Assembly (NCBI GenBank): GCA_025399215.1
Contig: MU621523.1
Coordinates: 1 to 12,290, forward strand
DNA length: 12,290 bases
Source: Globomyces pollinis-pini
Lineage: Eukaryota > Chytridiomycota > Chytridiomycetes > Rhizophydiales > Globomycetaceae
Direction: 5' to 3'
A program made the translations under genes and the position numbers. Under the pieces are notes generated by a model that saw nothing but the letters and a program-made list of their open reading frames with translations, ran no database searches and was not told the origin of the DNA. Positions 1 to 7,795 of this stretch are shown piece by piece (the first letter of the stretch is position 1; each line of letters starts with the position of its first letter).

Positions 1-564
1 AGTGGTTGTGATTCTTCGGACAACTTGGTGACGTTTTTTGTAAAAATTGACCATTTGTAACGGTTGAGTTGTTTTGAATAATACATGTAGATGAAAAGAC
101 AGAGAGATTAACAGACAGTTCAAACTCATAGTTGTTACCAGTATAACTGTAGTGCTGGCAATGCTATCAATAGGATGTTGTTACTGCATCCACCTATATG
201 CTAGCAAATATAACCTCATGAGAAAAAGCCTTACTGCTAAGTAATGTCCCTACAAGATGAGAATGGAAAACAGTAAATGTAGGCTATTAAAAAGACGACC
301 ATCAGTGAAGTTTGTAGGATATTCATTGAAAGAAGTTGATGAATTACTATATGTAGACTGGAAGACTTGTAACAGACTAGATGAATTGAAAGAGTCATTC
401 ATTGTGTCAATTAAAAAGCAGAATGTTTTTGAAAAGATAGATTGATTCTGGAAGGTGGGAAAGGCAACCGCCAGTGGCCAAATAGTGATGAGGAAAGTAT
501 TGGTCGTCTTGTACTTCAAAGTTTGTGTTTAAATATCCGTAGTTTCATGTTGTGTTGTTTGTAA
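1..564 (+). CDS. 3' part of an unrecognised single-pass membrane protein (partial, tentative splicing)
   Basis: I do not recognise this protein. A reading frame open from the first base encodes a short Cys-containing stretch, then a hydrophobic helix (about 125-190, LIVVTSITVVLAML) and a Cys-rich border (GCCYC). A basic segment follows (KCRLLKRRPSVKF), then a charged tail with DEESIGRLVLQSLCL. Frame is kept by tentative introns 57-102 (46 nt), 241-273 (33 nt) and 406-440 (35 nt), giving exons 1-56, 103-240, 274-405 and 441-564: 149 residues to a TAA at 562-564. The 33-nt intron fits the window's size class. The third has a weak donor (GTCAAT), so a frameshift is an alternative there. The layout suggests an extracellular or lumenal N-terminus beyond the window and a cytosolic C-terminus. 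A minus-strand ORF over 250-519 lies opposite the tail and looks like a shadow. Confidence 0.45.
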
Positions 565-848
565 GCAAGAAGGTTTAAATGGTAATTAGTCCATGTTCAT
601 GATGATATAATATAATGATTATTCACCAATACCTGTAAGTATGGAACCAACAGGAAATAATGTAAGGGTATCAATTCAAAATTGAATGGCATTACTGTAG
701 TTACTAAGTTCTTTATAGGGATTAACCATTATTGAGTTCGTTAGAATTGATACAATTAAGAGCAAAACAGCAGATCATTTAGTAGTAAAATTTATTATCA
801 AAACAAAGTGTAAAGGTGGGTAAATAAGCACATGAAGTAAATAAACAA
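565..848. other. Intergenic, convergent 3' ends
   Basis: This AT-rich stretch lies between the end of the first gene and the end of the BTG gene. I see no coding signal. It contains a 6-bp inverted repeat (TCAATT, spacer caa, AATTGA, around 668-684) and the BTG polyadenylation signal. Confidence 0.5.
791..796 (-). terminator. Poly(A) signal AATAAA for the BTG gene
   Basis: AATAAA on the minus strand, about 50 nt past the BTG stop codon, a normal distance for a cleavage signal in an AT-rich genome. Sequence match only. Confidence 0.45.
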
Positions 849-1304
849 CTAGGCTACAGGAATAGAACGTAACAATCTAGGGGATCCACCTCGGTTTGGA
901 GGAGGAGACATTGATGGAGCTTTGATGGTTACATTCTTTGATTTTGGAGATAATTTAATAGAATTAGAAGAATCTATAGGGGCGCCGTATTCCCATAAAG
1001 TGACGATATAATTAGTACCTTGACGATAGGAAACACAAGTAGGGTCGATCCAAATACACAAATCATCAGGTATTTGATTAATATTAATATTACAAGAGGA
1101 AGCGACTTTGATTAGTATTTTATCTTTTTTGTGAGTGTTAATGATAGACCGATAAGCGGAACCTTTCAAGGGAAATGAAGGATACCAATGAGCATTGAAT
1201 TTTGCTATTAGTTCTGAATGCAGAGCATTTTCGAAAGTATCTCTTTGATTTTCTTGTATAAAAGAGGATAAGAATTTGACAGCGATTTGAGTTTCTTTAA
1301 ACAT
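849..1304 (-). CDS. BTG/Tob family anti-proliferative protein
   Basis: This 151-residue protein is almost entirely one BTG domain. BTG/Tob proteins recruit the CCR4-NOT deadenylase through its CAF1/POP2 subunit and promote mRNA deadenylation, acting in cytoplasm and nucleus. Residues 1-25 form the first helix (MFKETQIAVKFLSSFI). Box A follows at about 38-60 (AHWYPSFPLKGSAYRSI, the family signature), and box B at about 82-105 (DDLCIWIDPTCVSYRQG). The Ser/Pro-rich tail (about 110-151, with APSMSPPPNRGG) is short and shows no PAM2 motif, so it resembles BTG1/2 more than Tob. The frame is uninterrupted, so there is no intron, unlike most neighbours. The ATG at 1304 sits directly before the first helix. 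It is divergent from the V-ATPase gene and has a downstream AATAAA at 791-796. The family call is secure; its target in this organism is inferred. Confidence 0.95.
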   Translation of the reverse strand: MFKETQIAVKFLSSFIQENQRDTFENALHSELIAKFNAHWYPSFPLKGSAYRSIINTHKKDKILIKVASSCNININQIPDDLCIWIDPTCVSYRQGTNYIVTLWEYGAPIDSSNSIKLSPKSKNVTIKAPSMSPPPNRGGSPRLLRSIPVA

Positions 1305-1911
1305 TATATGAGGCAGGTTAATTTGAAATTAGTGAAGATATAGAAAGAAGTGGCTCAATGGTTTCAGTCACACATGAGGCTTTCTGGGGCAATTTAAAAT
1401 CATCTGATGGTGGGCTAGAAAACAGCATGGGGAACAAGAGGGTGTTTGTATGAGGGAATGTAAGATTCAGTAATTCGTTTGTTTCTTATGGTTTTAGTAT
1501 CAACCTAATTTTTTTTTTTATTGTAAAAATTCTTCATAATGACAAATGATTTCTATTTTCATGCAATTTAATGCTAATTCAATTGAATCAATTATCAATC
1601 AACTAAATTAAGTTACTTTAACAATGGAATCATTAAAAAGAAAATTACCTGAATAAATTTCCGGAACTAAAATAAAATTGCTACCTAGTCTCCATCATTA
1701 TATCAATCAAATAATGGACTTGTTCATCATTAAAACCTTAAATTATAGTCTAACTTTGTCTTTTTACCTTTTACATTTCTTGTTGAAATGTAAAGAGTCA
1801 AACTGAAGACAAACTGAAATCAAATGAGTCTAATTGAGTCTACTTGTAGTGGTCTTGTAAATGATTTGTCAAGACACGAAGTCGATTTTTCTTCATTTTA
1901 CCCTAGTAGAG
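1305..1911. other. Divergent intergenic region between the BTG and V-ATPase e genes
   Basis: About 600 nt separate the two start codons, so promoters for both genes should lie here. A plus-strand frame is open from 1322 to 1453 (43 codons, Met at 1358), and minus-strand frames through 1329-1500 are also open. None matches a family I know and no exon chain holds together. Near 1795-1845 there are short repeats: AAACTGAA twice and GAGTC three times. An in-frame ATG at 1861 adds 17 residues before the V-ATPase start and is probably 5' UTR. Confidence 0.4.
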
Positions 1912-2173
1912 ATGCCAGCATCAACTATCGTCGCATCTTTCTTTTTTTTCTTAATATCAACTGGAGTTGGATTCAAATTTGTTCCTAATGGTGAAGAGCA
2001 GGTTGTTCATCGAACTTGTCTAGTCATGACTGTCACTTGCTGTTGGTTAATGTAAATCTTGGTTTTATCAATTTATTATTAGGTGGGCAGTTACTTATAT
2101 GGCACAATTAAATCCCCTTATTCAGCCAGAGAGAGCTTTTGGTCATGGAGGAAATGGTGGTGGTCATCATTGA
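1912..2173 (+). CDS. VMA9: V-type proton ATPase subunit e (Vma9-like)
   Basis: Subunit e is a small membrane protein of the V0 sector of the V-ATPase, which acidifies vacuoles, Golgi and endosomes. Exons 1912-2051 and 2083-2173 flank a 31-nt intron (2052-2082, GTAAAT...TTAG) and encode 76 residues, within the usual 70-80. Helix 1 is about residues 5-20 (IVASFFFFLISTGVGF). After a polar loop (PNGEEQ), helix 2 (CLVMTVTCCWLMWAVTYMA) runs across the exon junction into the diagnostic AQLNPLIQPER. The junction rebuilds the LMWA codons exactly, which validates the intron. I chose the ATG at 1912 because it gives family-like length; an in-frame ATG at 1861 would add 17 poorly matching residues. The Gly/His-rich end (GHGGNGGGHH) varies in the family. 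AATAAA follows the stop by 26 nt. Confidence 0.93.
2052..2082 (+). other. 31-nt spliceosomal intron
   Basis: Begins GTAAATCTTGG and ends TTATTATTAG. Removal joins the two halves of V-ATPase subunit e helix 2. It is among the clearest of the miniature introns here, because the conserved protein is interrupted by stop codons otherwise. Confidence 0.93.
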
Positions 2174-2198
2174 GTCTTTGCCTTTTACACTAATTAAC

Positions 2199-2204
2199 AA
2201 TAAA
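2199..2204 (+). terminator. Poly(A) signal AATAAA for the V-ATPase subunit e gene
   Basis: AATAAA 26 nt downstream of the stop codon on the coding strand. Sequence match only. Confidence 0.45.
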
Positions 2205-2438
2205 TTACTATGACTGCTCGTATTTTAATTCATATTCCGTATTGTATCATTCATGTTTCTGGATATTATCATAGGACTCAATTTATGTGATAGATCAAAT
2301 TGTTATTTCTTACTAGTAACGATATTTAGAAGTTTGGAAAGATGTTATGCAATGAGATCATACGTATACTCTATTATTTCAATAGAACTTGTAATCTGCA
2401 AATGTTTCAGTCATTTCAGAAAAGTGATGAGGAATGAA

Positions 2439-2444
2439 TTTATT
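2439..2444 (-). terminator. Poly(A) signal AATAAA for the Bud32 gene
   Basis: AATAAA on the minus strand, about 14 nt past the Bud32 stop. It and the V-ATPase signal face each other across roughly 235 nt, as expected for convergent genes. Confidence 0.45.
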
Positions 2445-2457
2445 GATATTGTCATAT

Positions 2458-3204
2458 TTATCCAAATGCTGTTCGTTTTCGACCACGTAATCTCACTACA
2501 CATAAGTCATTCACCTTATACCTTCTTCAAAACGTTTAATCACTTCTTTGGAATTCGTTGAAGTTTCTTTGTAGGCATTTAAAAGCAAATCAAACTAAAG
2601 AATAAGCATTAAGAGTATTACAAACGCTTTTGCAATCTTTGGATGAGTAGATAATAACGATCGTTCCAAGACATACATATCTACAGCTTTATCTTCTACT
2701 AAAGTAGTGACATAAGATAATCCAAAATCGATCCACACTACATTTGCAGTATTATCTTCACGTAATAATAAATTCGAAGTTGTTAAATCACCGTGAATCA
2801 AATTGGTATCATGAATTAATGCTAATTGTTGACCGACTACACTTGCAATTGATAAATTATCAGTCTCTAGCAAATAATCTCGTAAAGTTTGGCCTTGAAT
2901 GTATTCCATATAAATAGTTGAATGATACAGATCCACTTGGTAAATGGTTGGAGTATCTAACCCCAATTGCTTCAAACGCTGCAATGATCTGGATTCTTGG
3001 ATGACTCTTTTTGAAGTCAACTTTTTGTCTAAAGTAGGATGTCGATAAGCTTTCTATGATATAAATTGGATGGATTTTACTTTAAAACGTTGTTTTGCTA
3101 TTGCTTTCCGGTCACCAAAATCCAGCATGTAAACCTTCTAGATGTGATTCAGAATTATTAAATCCATTTACTGCTTCTGCTCCTTGTTTGATGATTTCAA
3201 CCAT
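2458..3204 (-). CDS. BUD32: KEOPS complex kinase/ATPase Bud32 (TP53RK/PRPK family)
   Basis: Bud32 is the atypical kinase/ATPase of KEOPS, which with Kae1 makes N6-threonylcarbamoyl-adenosine (t6A) on tRNAs reading ANN codons. Exons, in coding order: 3172-3204, 3081-3137, 2622-3053, 2522-2594, 2458-2495. The introns are 34, 27, 27 and 26 nt. The spliced product is 210 residues, a minimal Bud32. Motifs in order: glycine-loop equivalent KQGAEAKVY, catalytic Lys in AIAKQRF, AYRHPTLDKKL, IYMEYIQG, catalytic loop IHGDLTTSNLLL, metal-binding IDFGLS, then VEDKAVDMYVLERSLLSTHP and the diagnostic C-terminus RLRGRKRTAFG. Each intron removal restores a conserved block, so the model is secure. The start ATG gives only seven residues before GAEA, which is short but seen in the family. 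It diverges from ERG25. Confidence 0.96.
2496..2521 (-). other. 26-nt intron (Bud32 intron 4)
   Basis: Begins GTATAAGG and ends GTGTAG. Splicing joins FEEV to RLRGRK at the invariant Bud32 C-terminus, leaving almost no freedom in placing the boundaries. One of the shortest well-supported introns in the window. Confidence 0.93.
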
Positions 3205-3665
3205 GGGATGGAAAAAAAATTCAATTGTGTTTTGATTTTTTATTGATAACTACCAATGGATTTTGTTTGACTAAATATCAACCGAGTAGTTTCTTGAATG
3301 GTGGAAAGACGTTGTTATATGATTAGTAATGGTTCACCGACATGTAGTTCATGAATGTTCAAATTCTGGTTATGATCTCACTAGGAGTTATAATTGTTAT
3401 GATTCAAGATTCCACAGATTACATACAACTCTCTGATAATATCTCTTAATAAAATATATGTCTTTCCTTACAGATTGCATTCTCATTGGTTGCAGTAAGA
3501 GAAAAACGGTTGATCATTTTAAGGTAACTTTTGTGTTACCTTAACAAATGTTATTGAGATCGGATCGGAATCATTTCAGTCGGAATCAACAACAAATTTT
3601 TCCTTGTGATTTTGGCACGTAAAAATCCATAATCTTCACGTTTTTAAAAACAACAAACTTTAATA
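3205..3665. promoter_or_regulatory. Shared divergent promoter region, BUD32/ERG25
   Basis: These 461 nt separate two divergent start codons, so both promoters should lie here. I see no coding exon. The notable structure is a perfect 10-bp inverted repeat at 3519-3544. Near 3560-3590 the word CGGAATCA occurs twice (ATCGGAATCATTTCAGTCGGAATCAA), a possible repeated factor site. The regulatory role is inferred from position only. Confidence 0.4.
3519..3544. repeat. Perfect 10-bp inverted repeat with 6-nt loop
   Basis: Arms TTAAGGTAAC (3519-3528) and GTTACCTTAA (3535-3544) flank TTTTGT. It lies about 120 nt upstream of the ERG25 start, inside the shared promoter. It could be a dimeric factor site or a hairpin; the sequence alone does not decide. 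Confidence 0.8.
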
Positions 3666-4628
3666 ATGGATTACTATACGATAAAGAGTACCCTAGAAAC
3701 CAAATGGGATTATTACATTTGTCAGAGTGAAAATCAAGTGTTAACAATTACGTTGCTCATGATGGGTTGGCATGAACTGGTAACCATGTCAAGGTAGTTT
3801 ATCTTCAATATTCATGCTTAATCTAGAATAATTCCTTACTCTTTGATTGAATTTATTCCCTATTTTGATCAATTTAAACTTCAACCGGTATACCCATGAT
3901 TATTTTATCCATTAGAATCGAAGTTTAACTAGACAAGATTGGAAGAAACTGATTTTACACTCCTTGTTAGCTAGAGCGTTTACAGGGATTATTTATCCAG
4001 TAACTGTATTTCTACAATTAAGTACTTCATCTACATTTCCAGATCTACCCGATATTGTATCACAAATTGCTCTTTTTGTTGTAATTGAAGATTTTGTATA
4101 TTACTGGTGTCATCGTGCATTACATTGGGGACCTTTGTACAAACATATTCATAAAATGCATCATGAATACACTTTTAATCGTGCCATTGTTGCTGAATAT
4201 GCTCATACTGTGGAAGCATTGACTGTCGCTTTTGGATTTTTTATGGGTAAATAATTGTTTTGATTGAACACCATCCTATAGGACCTACTATTTTTACATA
4301 TTATTATGAAATGCATTTGGTAACGTTACTACTATGGTTTGTTCAAGACGCAAATTGATTATAGGTTTTCTCTACGTTCAATTCAGTCAATTGATTGTCA
4401 TTCGGGATACGATTTTCCTTGGGTAAGTCATCTTTGTTTGACCCTATTCAGTCTTTACATCATTATCTTCCAATATGGGCTGGAGCAGAATTTCATGAAT
4501 ATCACCATCAATACTTTAAGGGTAATTATGGTTCTTTCTTTCGGATATGGGATTGGGTTTTTGGTACCAGTGTGTCTTATGAGCAAAAGAAATTGCTTAT
4601 GAAGGAAGCAAAACTTAAACAAGTATAA
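3666..4628 (+). CDS. ERG25: C-4 methylsterol oxidase (ERG25/MSMO1, fatty acid hydroxylase superfamily)
   Basis: ERG25 is an ER membrane di-iron oxygenase that removes C-4 methyl groups during sterol synthesis. Six exons (3666-3793, 3827-3887, 3916-4246, 4282-4336, 4365-4422, 4452-4628) with introns of 33, 28, 35, 28 and 29 nt encode 269 residues, slightly shorter than yeast Erg25. The family blocks appear in order: WHELVTMSR, FIPYFDQFKLQP, first His box HRALH (in EDFVYYWCHRALHWGP), second box HKMHHEY, AEYAHTVEAL, HLVTLLLWFSLRSIQ, CHSGYDFPW, and third box AGAEFHEYHHQYFKGNYGS followed by FRIWDWVFGT. The fourth intron (donor GTTTGT) is fixed by keeping HLVTLLLWFSLR in frame. The C-terminus (MKEAKLKQV) is Lys-rich but not a clear KKXX signal. 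A C-5/C-4 hydroxylase paralogue with another substrate is possible, but HSGYDFPW favours ERG25. Confidence 0.95.
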
Positions 4629-4670
4629 ATTATTATTCAAAATATATTGGAGTAGATGTACTTTTAGTAA

Positions 4671-5733
4671 TCAAGTGTTTTGCTCCGTTGGACCATACAT
4701 ATTTTTAGCATAGAACCTTACAGAAGTCTCAGAAATGTATTCAAGTATCAAATTGAGTTTGTTCTTTATTAAATTCACTTTAATAAAGGTTTTAATTGGG
4801 TCCAAACGGCCATGAGAGAAGTGATAGCACCACATAATCCAGCAACCTAATCGATCAGTATAAGATAATATTACACCTGGCTCCAATGGTAGATATTCCA
4901 AAGAAATGGAAGGAATGCAAATATCAAGGGAGTCAGACACAGTAGCATAAACCAAATTAGACTTTTCACTAACAAAATCAAAATAAATTAAATCATTACA
5001 CTTGTAAAGCTTTGATCTTGTCGGCAGCAGAGAGATCTTTTGCTTGAGTTCCATTAGCTTTCAAGATGCGTTGTTCTTGACTTAAGCGGATAGCATTCCA
5101 GCGCAATTTGTAAACATTGATCATCAATGAAGAAACTAGCATGATAAACATCAAGGTAGCATACCTAGAGCAAATAACCAGAATTGATTTCCACGACGAG
5201 AAACATCCTTTGGCGCTTCTAATTTGATGATTTTTTGAGTATTTGCCTAGATTGTGGTTTAAAACTAGTTAGCACATACCCAACCCAAAGCATCATGAAC
5301 CAACCAGAGTCCCAATCCAAAGGACTTTGAAATAGTTAGGACACGTAAAATGTCATCAGTAATAGAGCCAGATTTGGAAATGTTTCTAGCATGATCCAAT
5401 TGCTTTCCAAGACGCATAGTTTTTCGGGTACAAGCCAAGGCTGCTACTAAATTCGACATTCTAGCCAAAGTGTCCTTTTCAAATCCATTCTTTTGGCCAT
5501 ACCTAATAATTGTCAATGAAGTCTCATATCAAGAAAAATAAATGAAATTGAGAAGCGATTTATAGCAATTTCCATTTTACAATGAATTATAATTCACTTA
5601 CCACACCAAAAACTTGGTAAAGTATTGAACGAAGCGGTTGAGCTTATCCCGAGCTAGTATAAAATAGCATAGTATTACCAGTTCCATTTGCTAATAATTT
5701 GATTGTAATGTCAGTAGTTTGAACCAAGCTCAT
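4671..5733 (-). CDS. PEX11: Peroxisomal membrane protein PEX11
   Basis: PEX11 remodels and elongates the peroxisomal membrane before division. Exons in coding order: 5679-5733, 5602-5653, 5280-5502, 5165-5246, 5000-5135, 4671-4968. The introns are 25, 99, 33, 29 and 31 nt; 281 residues. Visible family features: ARDKLNRFVQYFTKFLVWY near the N-terminus, then RKTMRLGKQLDH, a hydrophobic stretch (FGLGLWLVHDALGW), the exon-joined LFALVSSLMINVYKLRW, and the terminal domain SDSLDICIPSISLEYLPLEPGV...LGCWIMW. The last 31-nt intron (4969-4999) removes an apparent stop (TAA at 4996-4998) after ALQV and is supported by that conserved end. About 50 extra residues follow WIMW, unusual for PEX11. The 99-nt intron is the only long one in a conserved gene here. 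The stop lies 42 nt from that of convergent ERG25. Confidence 0.93.
5503..5601 (-). other. 99-nt intron (PEX11 intron 2)
   Basis: Begins GTAAGTG and ends ACAATTATTAG. It joins FLVW to YGQKNGF in frame. It is about three times longer than every other supported intron in the window. I saw no extra exon inside it, because the protein alignment across the junction is continuous. Confidence 0.85.
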
Positions 5734-6166
5734 GATTTGATCAGCAAAAAAATGAAAATGAACTTGGAAGTTGTTACATGGTGGTTGTTTAATACTATTA
5801 GAAGTTGATAGATGCTTTAGCTTTCACAGGAATTCAGTGTGAATTTATATTTCATTTTTACAGTCTGCTAGTTCTAAGTAGTCCGCGGTGAAATAATTAC
5901 CTAAATTTAGTAGGTGCCTTATTTCATTAGAATCGATAATGGATAATTATTCTTACACTAGAGTCCTAAAAACTTAAAGTCCTCAAACACGCTTTGAAAT
6001 TTTTTAGTATTCTTACAATGCTTAGGTATAATTCACACACTATGATTGGCTGACAGTATCGCGTTCCTTGGCAATACTAATGAATTGAATAAACATCAAG
6101 TAAAAACCTACGCGAATTACCAAATAACTAATTACTAGTTAATTTTCCAAGACCAAACTAAAAGTA
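5734..6166. promoter_or_regulatory. Divergent intergenic region, PEX11 and the coiled-coil gene
   Basis: AT-rich stretch of about 430 nt between two divergent genes, presumably carrying both promoters. I see no coding exon and no RNA gene. It ends in the 24-nt tandem repeat where the next gene starts. Confidence 0.4.
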
Positions 6167-6255
6167 ATGAGATAACTTGACAATAAATGAGATGGATACC
6201 ATTACAATAAATGAATGAGATACCATTACAAGTAATGAGATGGATACATGATGTC
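6167..6255 (+). repeat. Imperfect 24-nt tandem repeat containing start codons
   Basis: Successive units begin at 6167 (20 nt, shortened), 6187, 6211 and 6235, each starting ATGA and sharing GAGAT and ACCATTACAA. The unit length is a multiple of three, so the ATGs at 6187, 6211 and 6235 are in one frame. The unit at 6187 encodes MRWIPLQ and then TAA; the units at 6211 and 6235 read on into the long ORF (MNEIPLQV, then MRWIHDVI). The repeat therefore creates a small upstream ORF and two candidate starts. Confidence 0.85.
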
Positions 6256-7795
6256 ATTTGTTCCCAGCAGGTGGCTTGGCAAGCCTTCAATTTCCTTCAA
6301 AAAACAAAAAAGAAAGTAGGAAACAAAAAGAAATTCAACTGGAAAATGATTTCAAAAATAATCGATTATTGTAGGAATTACATTTTAATCTATCTTTCTT
6401 CAACTAAGAAATTATTAAATTCTTGGTTGAATTCTATATACAATTTACTCTATTGGCCAATATCATTATTATATTCAAATAATAATTACTCAAATCATAA
6501 AAAACTCAAATTATCTAATGAACGTTGGAAATCAAAATATAATGAACTGCTGGATCAGTATAACGAATTAAAACTGGATTATAACCATGAAAAGCAATCA
6601 AGAGTTGTTTTAGATTCAATAATAATTAAAGCTAAAATCAGCACTGAAAGTCAGCGGAAAAAAATGGAATCAGACTACTCCAAATTCTTACTTTGCAAAC
6701 AGGATTTAATCCATTATATTAAAGATTTAAAAGAGTGGAATGAATTAAATAATGATCATGACAACAATTTCTTGGAAGGTTTGTTGTCAAAATGCGAAAC
6801 TATGGATGAATGCAATCAAGACTCAGATGATGATTCAGATCTGGATTCTTTAGAGGATTCAGAGTCCGATGAAGATTTTTTAGACGAAAATAAGTTAACT
6901 CCTCATGGTAGGTTTTTGACGTTTTTAATCCTAAGAATACCTTTCCTTGGCTTGTGATACCTTTTCTCAATTAGTTATATCCAATGTATCCCTTGGCTCT
7001 ATCAATAATGTTTTGGATGAATTTATTGATAGTTCTGGGAAAAATGGATTAGAGCTGACCACATGCTGTACATTGTGTTATATTCAAACACAGCAAATTG
7101 AAGATCCTACTGCTGTATGTATTTACGTTAATTTATAGTCCGATTTTAGTTATTATTTAAGCTTAAAGGTTTATTTTATCGATTTATAGAACCGGATAAT
7201 TTATTTGGATCAGAGCTAATTATTCTAAATAGTTTAGAGGTACACCTTAGCCAAACTAATTTTTTAGGAGTATTGTTTGCCTTATTCAGATACATTAAAT
7301 TTCCAACAGAATATAATTGAAATTTTACAAAAACTGGGAATACTGCACTGCAACTCCATCAAGGCATATAAAAGTTTAACAATCGAAAACCCGCATTACA
7401 CTCCTACTTTCGATTCCGATTCCTCAAGCAATTCACTTTGGACGTTTACAAACAATGACTGTAACTCATTTGACCATGGTCGAATCTTATGTGATTCAGC
7501 ATGTGACTTTCACTCAAACCATTCCACAAAATCTTGCGATGTGTCCTCAATAGATTCTCGCTCCACTGGTGACCGTAACAATGAACAGGATTGTAAAAAA
7601 TCGGCAGATATACTGAAAGAGATACCACTGGAAGAATATAACTTTCGCTTTTCAGATGTTTCGAAAATCCGGGAGTATTATATCCCCACTGACGATGATG
7701 TGGAAACGAGAACCATCCTTTATGATTATGATGGAATCACCAAAGGGACAACCTTTGACGATAGTGAAATGGAAATATCATTCGAAGATGATTAG
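6211..7795 (+). CDS. Unrecognised acidic protein with coiled-coil-like segment
   Basis: I do not recognise this protein. Exons 6211-6907, 6936-7114, 7150-7168, 7190-7239 and 7268-7795 (introns 28, 35, 21 and 28 nt) join in one frame to give 490 residues. The N-terminus is Lys-rich. A hydrophobic stretch at about 50-90 (YILIYLSSTKKLLNSWLN, then LLYWPISLLY) might contact a membrane. Residues about 100-185 look like a charged coiled coil (ERWKSKYNELLDQYNELKLD). A very acidic run follows at about 205-228 (DSDDDSDLDSLEDSESDED). The middle holds a hydrophobic, Cys-containing block (LTTCCTLCYIQ), and the C-terminus is polar and acidic (ending EISFEDD). The start is uncertain: ATGs at 6211 and 6235 lie in a tandem repeat, and a later Met before SKIIDYC is possible. 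The third exon is only 19 nt. Composition suggests a fast-evolving scaffold or nuclear protein; that is inference. Confidence 0.7.
7169..7189 (+). other. 21-nt intron, the shortest predicted here
   Basis: Begins GTTTATTTT and ends GATTTATAG. It follows a 19-nt exon (7150-7168). With the 35-nt intron before it, it is the only arrangement I found that keeps the frame open from PTA through LLFKLK to EPDNLFGSEL. The protein is not conserved as far as I know, so support is frame-based only. Confidence 0.6.

Noticed and set aside
250..519. 89-aa minus-strand ORF
   Set aside because: It lies opposite the tail of the plus-strand membrane protein and has no family features; the plus strand carries the better frame chain.
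2253..2561. 102-aa plus-strand hydrophobic ORF
   Set aside because: It overlaps the last two Bud32 exons on the other strand and the 3' flank; the Bud32 reading is secure.
3098..3137. Frameshift in Bud32 near the glycine loop
   Set aside because: The apparent break disappears when a 34-nt intron (3138-3171) is removed, giving KQGAEAKVYMLDFGDRKAI without any indel.
4339..4602. Plus-strand ORF overlapping ERG25
   Set aside because: Only its CHSGYDFPW part is real ERG25; the rest reads through an intron and then the wrong frame.
4455..4640. 61-aa minus-strand ORF
   Set aside because: Antisense shadow of the last ERG25 exon.
4671..5054. Separate 127-aa minus-strand gene downstream of PEX11
   Set aside because: Its C-terminal two thirds joins PEX11 in frame through a 31-nt intron and matches the PEX11 terminal domain, so it is the last PEX11 exon. 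The N-terminal part is PEX11 in the wrong frame.
7446..7628. 60-aa minus-strand ORF
   Set aside because: Antisense to the last exon of the coiled-coil gene, with no supporting features.
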